Of a stretch of 10,756 nt of DNA, positions 1 to 6,277 are shown piece by piece. Every line of letters begins with the position of its first letter. Within the stretch, counting starts at the first letter, position 1. The position numbers and the translations under genes are program-made. The notes beneath the pieces are model-generated. The model worked only from the letters and a program-made list of their open reading frames with translations. It was not told the origin of the DNA and searched no databases. This DNA comes from Lysobacter_K sp038248955 (GTDB lineage Bacteria > Pseudomonadota > Gammaproteobacteria > Xanthomonadales > Xanthomonadaceae): NCBI GenBank assembly GCA_038248955.1, contig JBBRWW010000097.1:1-10756 (forward strand), in the 5' to 3' direction.

Positions 1-957
1 CCCAATACGGGCTTCGACAGCGAGCTGAGCGAAGCGAAACAGGCCCACGGGCGCCTGGAAGCGGGAATCAACGCGGTCATGGGCGACCTGCAGAGCGGTG
101 GCACGCTTGACGTCGAAAAGCTGTCCGACGGCATCGATACGCTGCTCGATTCCATCACCCGCAACCCGGCGGCGGTGCCATGGATCATGGAGCTGCGCCG
201 CAAGAGCAATTACAGCTTCCAGCACGCACTCGGGTGCTCGGTGTGGGCGGCGACGTTCGGGCGCCACCTGGGCCTGGAACGGCAGGACCTTCGCGACCTG
301 GCGATCGGCGGACTGCTGTGCGATGTCGGCAAGGTGCGATTGTCCAACGAGCTGCTCGCGCGGCCCGGTCTGCTGGCGCCTGACGACTGGGCGCTGCTGC
401 GCAGCCACGTTGCCGAGGGCTGCCGGATCATCGAAGTTACCCCCGGCTTGTCGCCGAACATTCTGCAGATGGTTGCCCATCACCACGAGCGCCACGATGG
501 CAGTGGCTACCCCGAGGGCATGCGCGGGAGCGAGATCCCGATCTACGCCCGCATCATCGGCCTGGTCGACAGCTACGACGCCATGACCAGCGTCCGCCCG
601 CACGCCGCCAGCCGCTCGCCGCACGAGGTGGTGATGGAGCTGTACGAGTGCCGTGACCGGTTGTTCCAGGCCGAGTTGGTCGAACAGTTCATCCGCACCA
701 GCGGCATCTACCCGACCGGTTCGCTGATCGAGCTGTCCAACGGCATGGTCGGTGTGGTGATGTCGGTGCACAGCCTCAAGCGTCTGCGCCCGTGCGTCAT
801 GCTGCTGCTGGACGAGCACAAGCAGCCGCTGCCCGAATTTCGCGCCATCGACCTAAGCGAGGTGGCGCAGGACGACAAGAACCGGCCCTTGAACATCAAG
901 TCGAGCCTGCCGCGCGGTGCCTACGGCATCGATACGGCAGAACTGTTCCTTGACTAG
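1..957 (+). CDS. HD-GYP domain protein (c-di-GMP phosphodiesterase-like), 5'-truncated by window edge
   Basis: The reading frame is open from base 1, so the true start lies upstream; the ATG at 79 is internal. The 318 visible residues match the C-terminal part of DUF3391/HD-GYP proteins, which hydrolyse cyclic-di-GMP at a metal centre in the cytoplasm. Counting from the internal Met at 79, the domain runs from about 20 to 210: a His at 49, the HD-motif position at 81-82, a metal-ligand His at 110, the HHE stretch at 135-137, DGSGYP at 140-145, and the DSYDAMTS helix. The HD motif reads LLCDVGK, with Cys81 replacing the metal-binding His, so full activity is doubtful. The tail after about 210 (GIYPTGSLIELSNG) is typical of this family. 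The family usually carries an N-terminal DUF3391 domain, here presumably off-window. It ends 21 nt before the GGDEF-EAL gene, so the two are probably one operon. The family call is firm; activity is uncertain. Confidence 0.93.
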   Translation, partial: PNTGFDSELSEAKQAHGRLEAGINAVMGDLQSGGTLDVEKLSDGIDTLLDSITRNPAAVPWIMELRRKSNYSFQHALGCSVWAATFGRHLGLERQDLRDLAIGGLLCDVGKVRLSNELLARPGLLAPDDWALLRSHVAEGCRIIEVTPGLSPNILQMVAHHHERHDGSGYPEGMRGSEIPIYARIIGLVDSYDAMTSVRPHAASRSPHEVVMELYECRDRLFQAELVEQFIRTSGIYPTGSLIELSNGMVGVVMSVHSLKRLRPCVMLLLDEHKQPLPEFRAIDLSEVAQDDKNRPLNIKSSLPRGAYGIDTAELFLD

Positions 958-978
958 CCTGCACGTAAGGCGCGGCCG

Positions 979-2313
979 ATGAACCTCATCGAGGACCCCT
1001 TGACGCGTCTGGGCAACCGGCGCCATTTCCTTTCAACGCTGGCCCGTCACGTCAATGAGGCCAACGACAAGCGCAACTCGCTCGCCCTGCTGGTCGTCGA
1101 CATCAATGGTTTTGCGCGCATCAATGGCGCCTACGGCTTCGACGTCGGCGACCAGCTGTTGTGTTACCTGGCGCAGCAACTTCAGGCCGTGGCGCGACCG
1201 TCTGACTACGTGGCGCGGATCGGCGACAACCGTTTCGCGCTGGTCCTGACGCGGGTGATGAACCACGGTCACGTGCAACTGGCAATCCATAAGCTCCTGC
1301 GGCTGCTCGAGGTACCGTTCGAGGCCACCGAGTTGCGCGTGAGCCTGGTGGTGACCATTGGCGCCGCGATTTGCCCGGCGCATGCCAGTCACCCCGACTT
1401 CCTCCTGCGCCGCGCCGAAGCGGCCGTCGACAGCGCGCGGCGGACCGGGCTGACCCAAGCGTTCGCACGGGAGACCGCGCTAGGGCAGGACCTTTCCGAG
1501 CTGTGGGACCTGGAGATGCAACTGCCCGGGGCGATCGAGCGCGGCGAGATCGTGATGCACTACCAACCGCAGGTGCATACCGCCAACCGCCAGCCGGTAG
1601 GCGCCGAGGCGCTGATGCGCTGGAACAGCCCGGCGCTCGGCCTGGTCGCCCCTGACCTGTTCATCCCCGTCGCCGAGCGTACCGGCCAGATCAAGAAGCT
1701 GACCGTGTGGGCGCTCAACACCGCGTTGCGCCAGGCAAGCCAATGGCCCATCGGTACCACCACGCTCAACGTGTCGGTGAACCTGCCCGGATCGCTGGCA
1801 ACGCAGGTGGACTTGGCGGAACTGGTCGAGGACGCGCTGAAGCTGTGGGGCTGTGCGCACGTGCAGCTGGTGCTTGAAGTCACCGAGGGCTCGCTGATGG
1901 ATACCGAGCGCGCGTTCGCGGCGCTGGCCCGCATCCGCGCGCTGGGGGTGCGGATTTCGATCGACGACTTCGGTACCGGTTACTCCTGCCTGGCCTACTT
2001 CCGCAACCTGCCGGCCGACGAGCTCAAGGTCGACCGATCGTTCATCTCGTCATTGCTCACCGATCCGGCCAGCGCCGACATCACCCAGTTGATCGTTGAA
2101 CTCGCGCATCGCTTCAACCTGAGCGTGGCGGCGGAAGGGGTGGAGGACGAAGCCACGCTGCTCGCGCTGACCCGGCTGGGTTGCGATACGGCCCAGGGAT
2201 TCCTGCTGGGCAAGGCGATGCCGACGGTGGAGTTCCAGCGCTGGCTGCTGGCCGCCAGCGCCGGCGTACCCGGCGATGCCCTCGCTGCGAGCGGCGAACC
2301 GCGCCTGGCGTGA
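979..2313 (+). CDS. GGDEF-EAL protein, degenerate cyclase plus predicted active c-di-GMP phosphodiesterase
   Basis: This 444-residue cytoplasmic protein has no N-terminal sensor or membrane segment; the GGDEF domain begins almost at residue 1 (DPLTRLGNRR). The GGDEF domain (about 5-160) is degenerate. The signature reads GDNRF at 82-86, and the usual DxDxFKxIND stretch (41-50) has lost several residues, so diguanylate cyclase activity is unlikely. The EAL domain (about 178-430) looks complete: EALMRW at 210-215, Asn268, LEVTE with Glu300, DDFGTGYS from 329, LKVD with Lys350 and Asp352, AEGVE, and QGFLLGK. By analogy with characterised EAL enzymes these supply the metal and catalytic residues that linearise c-di-GMP to pGpG. 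The GGDEF part may bind GTP as an activator, as in some GGDEF-EAL enzymes (inference). The ATG at 979 follows an AAGG (967-970) by 8 nt. It lies 21 nt behind the HD-GYP gene and is probably cotranscribed with it. Confidence 0.95.
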   Translation: MNLIEDPLTRLGNRRHFLSTLARHVNEANDKRNSLALLVVDINGFARINGAYGFDVGDQLLCYLAQQLQAVARPSDYVARIGDNRFALVLTRVMNHGHVQLAIHKLLRLLEVPFEATELRVSLVVTIGAAICPAHASHPDFLLRRAEAAVDSARRTGLTQAFARETALGQDLSELWDLEMQLPGAIERGEIVMHYQPQVHTANRQPVGAEALMRWNSPALGLVAPDLFIPVAERTGQIKKLTVWALNTALRQASQWPIGTTTLNVSVNLPGSLATQVDLAELVEDALKLWGCAHVQLVLEVTEGSLMDTERAFAALARIRALGVRISIDDFGTGYSCLAYFRNLPADELKVDRSFISSLLTDPASADITQLIVELAHRFNLSVAAEGVEDEATLLALTRLGCDTAQGFLLGKAMPTVEFQRWLLAASAGVPGDALAASGEPRLA

Positions 2314-2324
2314 GCGGGCACCCA

Positions 2325-2360
2325 TCGCCGCCGGTCGCGGCCGCGCGGAACCGGCGGCGA
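2325..2360. other. 11-bp inverted repeat (possible terminator or mRNA stem) after the EAL gene
   Basis: TCGCCGCCGGT at 2325-2335 is perfectly complementary to ACCGGCGGCGA at 2350-2360, leaving a 14-nt loop that itself contains a CGCGGCCGCG palindrome. It starts 12 nt after the stop codon of the GGDEF-EAL gene. No T-tract follows, so a classical Rho-independent terminator is not shown. A transcript-end stem or mRNA-stabilising hairpin is the simplest reading. Confidence 0.5.
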
Positions 2361-2376
2361 CACGCGGCCGCGTGTC
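2359..2376. promoter_or_regulatory. 18-bp perfect palindrome, possible operator
   Basis: The sequence GACACGCGGCCGCGTGTC equals its own reverse complement over all 18 bases. It overlaps the end of the preceding stem by two bases and lies 63 nt upstream of the flavoprotein start. A gapless palindrome of this size fits a dimeric repressor site (for example TetR or GntR type) better than an RNA hairpin, because an RNA loop would need to break the central pairs. The function is inference only; no regulator gene is adjacent. Confidence 0.4.
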
Positions 2377-2426
2377 ACCCCTGCGTGCCCCATCGTGCCG
2401 GCCGCGGCGTCAGCCCCCGCGCGCGT

Positions 2427-2432
2427 TAGGCT
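2427..2432 (+). promoter_or_regulatory. possible -10 element of a leaderless promoter
   Basis: TAGGCT (2427-2432) is followed by 6 nt and then the ATG at 2439, so a start site about 7 nt downstream of the hexamer would coincide with the A of the start codon. This TAnnnT-to-ATG arrangement is seen in leaderless bacterial transcripts. I see no good -35 hexamer. The AGG inside the same stretch could equally serve as a weak ribosome-binding site, so the call is tentative. Confidence 0.25.
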
Positions 2433-2438
2433 GTGGCC

Positions 2439-3107
2439 ATGGACAAGCCCAGCACCGTTGCGCTGTCGCCGCGCGAGCCCCTCGACGACGACGAACGTCT
2501 CGCGCGCGCCCGCGCGTTCGCGGACGAACTGGCCACGCGCCGGACCGTGCGCGACTACTCGCCGCGACCGGTGGCGCGCGAGATTATCGAAGCCTGCCTG
2601 CGCGCCGCCGGTACCGCGCCCAGCGGCGCCAACCAGCAACCGTGGCGCTTTGTCGCGGTCGCGGATCCGGGGATCAAGCGCCGCATCCGCGAGGTCGCCG
2701 AAGTCGAGGAGCGCGAGTTCTACCAACACCGCGCGAGCGCGCAATGGCTGGACGAGCTGGCGCCTCTGGGCACCAATGCCGACAAGCCGTTCATCGAGCT
2801 GGCGCCGTGGTTGATCGCGGTGTTCTACGAGCGCTATGGCGTCGATGCCGACGGCAACCGGCACAAGCGCTACTACCCGCACGAATCCGTCGGCATCGCC
2901 ACCGGGCTGTTGATCGCGGCGCTGCACCGGGCCGGACTGGCGACGCTGACGCACACCCCCAGCCCGATGGGTTTCCTCAACGCAATCGTCGGCCGTCCGC
3001 GCAACGAGATGCCGTACCTGCTGCTGGTGGTGGGCCACCCCGCCGATGGCTGCCAGGTACCGGACATCCAGCGACTGCCGCTGTCGGGGTACGCAAGCTT
3101 CCTGTGA
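2439..3107 (+). CDS. nitroreductase-family flavoprotein, iodotyrosine deiodinase (IYD)-like
   Basis: This 222-residue protein belongs to the FMN-dependent nitroreductase fold and resembles the IYD branch more than classical NfsB-type enzymes. Visible FMN-contact motifs are RRTVRDYS at 34-41 and the PSGANQQPW loop at 61-69. Glu91, Tyr95 and Lys116 fall at the positions that in mammalian IYD clamp the amino-acid part of iodotyrosine; the Tyr-to-Trp103 and Trp-to-Lys spacing also matches. The C-terminal THTPSPMGFLN, NEMPYLLLVVGHP and VPDIQR segments are shared with that branch. It is expected to act as a cytosolic FMN homodimer doing reductive dehalogenation or another NAD(P)H-linked reduction; the bacterial substrate is unknown. 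A GTG at 2433 is in frame, but AGG at 2428-2430 is 8 nt from the ATG at 2439 and only 2 nt from the GTG, so the ATG is preferred. It is convergent with the HPF-like gene, 25 nt apart. Confidence 0.9.
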   Translation: MDKPSTVALSPREPLDDDERLARARAFADELATRRTVRDYSPRPVAREIIEACLRAAGTAPSGANQQPWRFVAVADPGIKRRIREVAEVEEREFYQHRASAQWLDELAPLGTNADKPFIELAPWLIAVFYERYGVDADGNRHKRYYPHESVGIATGLLIAALHRAGLATLTHTPSPMGFLNAIVGRPRNEMPYLLLVVGHPADGCQVPDIQRLPLSGYASFL

Positions 3108-3132
3108 CTCCCGGCTGCGCTCGCAGGTCGCG

Positions 3133-3444
3133 TCAGTGGGACAGTTTGCCCAGCGAGGTGTCGAGCAACCGCTGCAACTTGGCAGCCGCGCCGCTGATGG
3201 ACGCGCCCACGGTGTCGGCTTCATCGCTGGCCACCACCGGAGGGCGACCTTCCAGGCGCGCTTCCATCACGCAGCGTTTGTCACCCGCGCCCGCCTTGCC
3301 GGCGTTGACGTCGCTGAGATGGACTTCGATGCGGGTGAGTTGGCTGCCAAAGCGGCCCAAGGCGCCGTCAACGACGCTGGTTACGTGGCTGGCAAGGGCT
3401 TCGTCGCCCTGGATGTTGCTGTCGGTGTTGAGCTGGACCTTCAT
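3133..3444 (-). CDS. HPF/RaiA-family ribosome-associated protein (short form)
   Basis: This 103-residue protein begins MKVQLNTDSNIQGDE and has the beta-alpha-beta-beta-beta-alpha layout of HPF/RaiA (sigma-54 modulation) proteins. Strand 1 is at 1-6, a helix at about 15-32, strands in TRIEVHLSD (about 37-45) and CVMEARLEG (about 58-66), then a long C-terminal helix to LQRLLDTSL. Members of this family bind the 30S decoding region and help hibernate or silence ribosomes. The protein lacks the C-terminal dimerisation domain of long HPF. The basic patches of E. coli HPF or RaiA are weaker here, so ribosome binding is inferred from family only. The start is well supported: GGAGA (3450-3454 on the complementary strand) lies 5 nt before the ATG. 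It is downstream of the YcgR gene, 187 nt away, so probably has its own promoter. Confidence 0.85.
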   Translation of the reverse strand: MKVQLNTDSNIQGDEALASHVTSVVDGALGRFGSQLTRIEVHLSDVNAGKAGAGDKRCVMEARLEGRPPVVASDEADTVGASISGAAAKLQRLLDTSLGKLSH

Positions 3445-3466
3445 GTGGTTCTCCGTGCGGCGGGGG

Positions 3467-3483
3467 GCGGGACTGCCTCCCGC
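3467..3483. other. small hairpin in the HPF-like 5' region
   Basis: GCGGGA (3467-3472) and TCCCGC (3478-3483) form a perfect 6-bp stem around a 5-nt loop, about 23 nt upstream of the HPF-like start codon and 12 nt before its ribosome-binding site. It would lie in the mRNA leader of that gene. Chance occurrence is plausible in such GC-rich DNA. Confidence 0.25.
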
Positions 3484-3631
3484 ATCGTGCGCCCCACCAC
3501 CGTAGCGATTGCCGGATGCACGCGGTGAGAAGTCCCGGAGGGCCGTGCACGAGCGCGGACGACAACCAGGGCGCGCAGGCGCGGGGGCACGGACGGCCGC
3601 GGTCGGTCATCGCTGCGTTTTCGTGGTTGGG

Positions 3632-4414
3632 TTAACCGGTGTCCACCTCGCGGCGCCGCGCGAGCTGTTCGCGGTCCAGCTGCATCAGGTAGCGGAAGAG
3701 CTTGGCCTGGGTCGCGGCCGGCAGGTCGACGAACTCGCAGCCGGCGTGGAGGAAATTCCTGTGGTGCTGGCGCAATTCGCGGACATGGCGCACGTGCAGG
3801 GTGACTTCGACCGTGCCGAGCCCGGGAAGCTCGATCTGGCAGCCATGCAGGTGGTCGCCGGCCGCCAGGACGAGCGCGACGTCGGTGACCAATACCGCCA
3901 GCCCGCCGCCGCCGATGTCGCGGATCGTGGCGACCGTCGGTGGCGAGCCGCTGGCGGTATCGCCCGCTGGCACGAGGCAGTGGAGGGCGCCCGGCGGCGG
4001 TTCACGGCGCATCAGTTCGCGGCGCTGGAGATGCAGAAGCCGCCGCGGAACAGGCACGCACAACGCGGTTCGACCGTCGTGGATGCCCAACGTCGCCGGT
4101 CCACTACTGAAGCGCAGGGTGACCTTGTCGATGGCACCTTCGAACAGCAGCCGCGCGTCACCCAGCAGGTGCTCAAGCACCGCTGCGCTGGCGGGGATGT
4201 CGATCCACAGCGTGGTGTCGTCGATGGCGAGCGCGGCCGTGAGCACGCTGGATGCACCGGCATCGGTGCTCGCGGTCAGCATGCAGCGCTTGTCGATGAG
4301 TTGTTGCAGTTGCGCGCGGATGCCGGCGGCGTCACGCAACAGGCACTTGTCGAAGACGCCAGCGTCGTCGTCGGCTCGCAGGGGCGGTTCGCGTGAGGTG
4401 CCGGCATTGGTCAT
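3632..4414 (-). CDS. ycgR: YcgR-type flagellar brake protein (YcgR N-terminal plus PilZ domain)
   Basis: This 260-residue cytosolic protein has the YcgR architecture: an N-terminal YcgR/PilZN-like beta domain (about 20-120) joined by an Arg-rich linker to a C-terminal PilZ domain (about 130-245). The c-di-GMP-binding linker is QRRELMRR, giving RxxxR at 132-136. The second PilZ motif reads DIGGGG from Asp166, where the usual Ser of DxSxxG is Gly168. AGCEFVDLP and a C-terminal helix (LFRYLMQLDREQ) complete the domain. In Enterobacteria YcgR with bound c-di-GMP contacts the flagellar rotor or stator and slows swimming. The frame stays open upstream to an ATG at 4522, but homology begins near MTNAGTSREPP. 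The ATG at 4414 has GGGG 4 nt upstream, so it was chosen. It lies downstream of the Hen1-like gene by 204 nt. The family is clear; exact motor action here is inferred. Confidence 0.88.
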   Translation of the reverse strand: MTNAGTSREPPLRADDDAGVFDKCLLRDAAGIRAQLQQLIDKRCMLTASTDAGASSVLTAALAIDDTTLWIDIPASAAVLEHLLGDARLLFEGAIDKVTLRFSSGPATLGIHDGRTALCVPVPRRLLHLQRRELMRREPPPGALHCLVPAGDTASGSPPTVATIRDIGGGGLAVLVTDVALVLAAGDHLHGCQIELPGLGTVEVTLHVRHVRELRQHHRNFLHAGCEFVDLPAATQAKLFRYLMQLDREQLARRREVDTG

Positions 4415-4458
4415 GTCGCCCCGTTTACGACCGGGTCGCGGAAAACTGAATGTCTCGC

Positions 4459-4464
4459 ATCGTA
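4459..4464 (-). promoter_or_regulatory. possible -10 element for the YcgR-type gene
   Basis: Read on the minus strand this is TACGAT, 44 nt upstream of the ATG at 4414. It sits in a 204-nt gap behind the Hen1-like gene, which fits a separate promoter. No convincing -35 hexamer and no clear sigma-54 or sigma-28 pattern was found upstream, so this is a weak call. Confidence 0.2.
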
Positions 4465-4551
4465 GCGCCGCGATCTGCCCCCGGCGACGGAAACCGCCGT
4501 GGCTTCGCGCCCATTGCGCCACGTGGTCCTCCTGCGCGGTCGCCGGCCGTC

Positions 4552-4566
4552 GGGCGCCGGGCGCCC
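4552..4566 (-). terminator. GC-rich hairpin after the Hen1-like gene, possible terminator
   Basis: GGGCGCC, G, GGCGCCC at 4552-4566 can fold as a GC-only stem. It begins 53 nt past the stop codon of the methyltransferase gene in its direction of transcription. No U-run follows. Intrinsic termination is therefore uncertain and the element may be a chance GC palindrome. Confidence 0.25.
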
Positions 4567-4618
4567 ATGGAGCATGGCGCGATGGATGCGTGGCAGGGCG
4601 GCTGTTGCGGCCAGCGCG

Positions 4619-5221
4619 TCACGCACCGATGCGGGTGAAGTGGGCGTACTGGCTGGGACTGCCCAGGTCGGGATGGGACTCGCCGATGCCGCCAAAGCGG
4701 ACCGTGTAGCCGTTGCGCCTGGCCACTCCGCTGGCCCAGCCGCGGAAGCGGGCACGTGGCCACTCGAAGCGGTGGTCGGGGTCGCGCAGCCGGCCGGGCG
4801 GCAGGCCCAGCAACGGGTTGTATTCGACATTCGGCGTGGTCACCAGAGCGATCCGCGGCCGATAGTGCGAGAACACCGTGCACTCGGCGGTGGACAGGCG
4901 TCCCGGGTCGAGGTGCTCGATGGTTTCCACCATCGTCACCGCGTCGTGCGACGGCACGTTGGCCATTGCTTCGGTGTAGCTCCCGTGCACCAGCGTCAAC
5001 TGCGGGTTGATGCCTGCATCGGGCTGCAGTTGGCCGCGCGCCACGGCGAGGGCGGACGCCGACGTGTCGATGCCCGTGAGGCTGGTGAACTGCCGCTCAT
5101 GCACCAGCAACGCAAGCAGGCGTCCCGCGCCGCAGCCCAGGTCGAGCACGCTGGTGGCGCCGTCATGGAGCAGCAGCCCGGTGATGAGGCCGAGGCGTAG
5201 GTCGTGCAGGGTCGGTGTCAT
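4619..5221 (-). CDS. solo Hen1-type SAM-dependent methyltransferase domain (RNA 3'-terminal ribose 2'-O-methyltransferase-like)
   Basis: This 200-residue protein is a class I SAM methyltransferase. VLDLGCGAGRLL at 25-36 is the SAM-binding motif I, with the acidic TGIDTS at 49-54. What marks it as Hen1-like is VETIEHL at 98-104, VTTPNVEYN at 127-135, DHRFEW at 149-154 and a trailing RGWASGVARRNGY. Glu99, Glu102, His103 and His150 are candidates for the metal site with which HEN1 enzymes hold the 3'-terminal 2'- and 3'-hydroxyls of RNA. Bacterial Hen1 is usually much longer and paired with the Pnkp kinase-phosphatase-ligase for tRNA repair. Here only the catalytic domain exists and no Pnkp or RNA ligase is in the window. 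The start is uncertain: the ATG at 5221 has a poor ribosome-binding site, and in-frame ATGs at 5248 and 5299 are no better. The substrate is unknown; small-molecule methylation cannot be excluded. Confidence 0.82.
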   Translation of the reverse strand: MTPTLHDLRLGLITGLLLHDGATSVLDLGCGAGRLLALLVHERQFTSLTGIDTSASALAVARGQLQPDAGINPQLTLVHGSYTEAMANVPSHDAVTMVETIEHLDPGRLSTAECTVFSHYRPRIALVTTPNVEYNPLLGLPPGRLRDPDHRFEWPRARFRGWASGVARRNGYTVRFGGIGESHPDLGSPSQYAHFTRIGA

Positions 5222-5349
5222 GGCAGCGGCGTGCGGTGGCCGGTGCATGGTACGCGAGGGTCGGGCTGCCACGCGCGGCCGGGTCAAACGCCTGGGCATG
5301 TGACCGGGGCCGCCATCGGCGCGCGCGGGCGATGCCTTCGCGCAATGCG

Positions 5350-6126
5350 CTACCGCTGGCCTTGCGCTGCTGATCCCGCATCCGCCGAGGCCGCCAGGAG
5401 CACCTCGCGCATCGCCGGCGACCACACCGTCCAGGCGTGGCCGCCCGGCCGCACCAGGATGTGTTCGCGGAGCAGCAGCGGTTCGATCAGCGGCATGGCG
5501 CGGCGCAGGCGATCGCGGTCGCCGTAGGCGAGCCACACGTTGCGCGCCTTGGCGGGATCGCGCGCCCAGGTCTGCAGGTGGCGCCACAGTTCGTGTTGCC
5601 AATTGTCGGCGCCGATGATCTGCGGCGGCCCGGCGTTCCACTTCGCGATGCCGCCGGCATCGGCGATTTCCTTCAGGATCGCGCGGTCGCCCAGATACGG
5701 CGCCAGCAGCACCATGCCGTCGACCTCGCCGGGATAGGCGCGGTCGTACAGCAGGGAGCCCATGCCGCCCATGGACGCGCCGCTGAGCCAGACCTCGCGG
5801 TAGCCGCGCCGCCGTGCCGGCACGATGACTTCGTCGTGCAACCGCTTCGCCGCGCCGCCTTCCTGGTAATACGCCATGGTCAGTTCGGCGAACAGGACGT
5901 CGGCATCGGACCACGCCCCCTGGACGGCATTGGCGATGCCACTGCGCTCGAGGGCCGCGAGGTCGTCCCCGCGACCGGGCAGGACGACCACCAGCCGTTC
6001 GGCCGGCCGCGGCGCCGGTACGAGAGCGGTAGGGATGGGTTTGGCGGCATTGCCGTGCGGGCCGCAACCGGCCAGCACGAGCAGCGAAAGCACCAGCAAG
6101 GTGAAGCGCAGCAGCAAGGCTCGCAT
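5350..6126 (-). CDS. lipoprotein alpha/beta hydrolase (predicted esterase)
   Basis: This 258-residue protein begins with a lipoprotein signal peptide: MRALLLRF, a hydrophobic run, then the lipobox LAGC with Cys21 as the expected lipidated residue. The absence of Asp at +2 suggests outer-membrane sorting. The mature part has an alpha/beta hydrolase fold: LVVVLPGRGDD at 45-55 forms the oxyanion-loop strand, GASMGG at 116-121 is the nucleophile elbow with Ser118, GDRDRL at 202-207 offers the acid (Asp203 or Asp205), and GGHAW at 228-232 carries the catalytic His230. It probably hydrolyses an ester or related bond at the inner face of the outer membrane; the substrate cannot be told. The start is well supported by CCGGAG 7 nt upstream of the ATG. 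It lies 151 nt after the DUF2254 gene and 128 nt before the Hen1-like gene on the same strand. Confidence 0.88.
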   Translation of the reverse strand: MRALLLRFTLLVLSLLVLAGCGPHGNAAKPIPTALVPAPRPAERLVVVLPGRGDDLAALERSGIANAVQGAWSDADVLFAELTMAYYQEGGAAKRLHDEVIVPARRRGYREVWLSGASMGGMGSLLYDRAYPGEVDGMVLLAPYLGDRAILKEIADAGGIAKWNAGPPQIIGADNWQHELWRHLQTWARDPAKARNVWLAYGDRDRLRRAMPLIEPLLLREHILVRPGGHAWTVWSPAMREVLLAASADAGSAAQGQR

Positions 6127-6277
6127 CGGGTCGCTCCGGAATCGTGTGATCCCGCATCGTCCGGCGGTTGCCGTTCAGCCCCCGTGAGCGAACCAAGCGC
6201 GCCCTGCGATCTCGCATGCGACCTGGGTGCTGGACGCGTACCTGTCGGTCAGGGATCGACAATCCAATGCGCTCCGC

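Noticed and set aside
3108..3132. A bidirectional terminator between the convergent flavoprotein and HPF-like genes
   Set aside because: The gap is only 25 nt and offers just a small CTGCG/CGCAG palindrome with almost no loop and no T-run.
1995..3505. Two 409-residue open frames, minus 1995-3224 and plus 2276-3505
   Set aside because: Both overlap well-supported EAL, flavoprotein and HPF-like genes and have shadow-like Arg/Pro/Ala-rich composition.
4415..4618. A small gene or a sigma-54/sigma-28 promoter in the YcgR upstream gap
   Set aside because: Short frames here are Arg/Pro-rich without ribosome-binding sites, and no TGGCAC-N5-TTGC or FliA-type pattern was found.
3509..4709. Long plus-strand frames opposite the YcgR gene
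   Set aside because: They are antisense shadows caused by high GC. The minus-strand frame shows clear PilZ motifs.
5222..5349. A TACCAT -10 element (complement of 5248-5253) for the Hen1-like gene
   Set aside because: There is no -35 hexamer at a usable distance, and it overlaps an alternative ATG, so it could not be separated from chance.
4619..6262. A 547-residue minus-strand open frame that includes the Hen1-like protein at its C-terminus
   Set aside because: Upstream of about 5300 it overlaps the lipoprotein hydrolase in another frame and is Arg/Ala-rich low-information sequence. Only the last 200 residues show a protein family.
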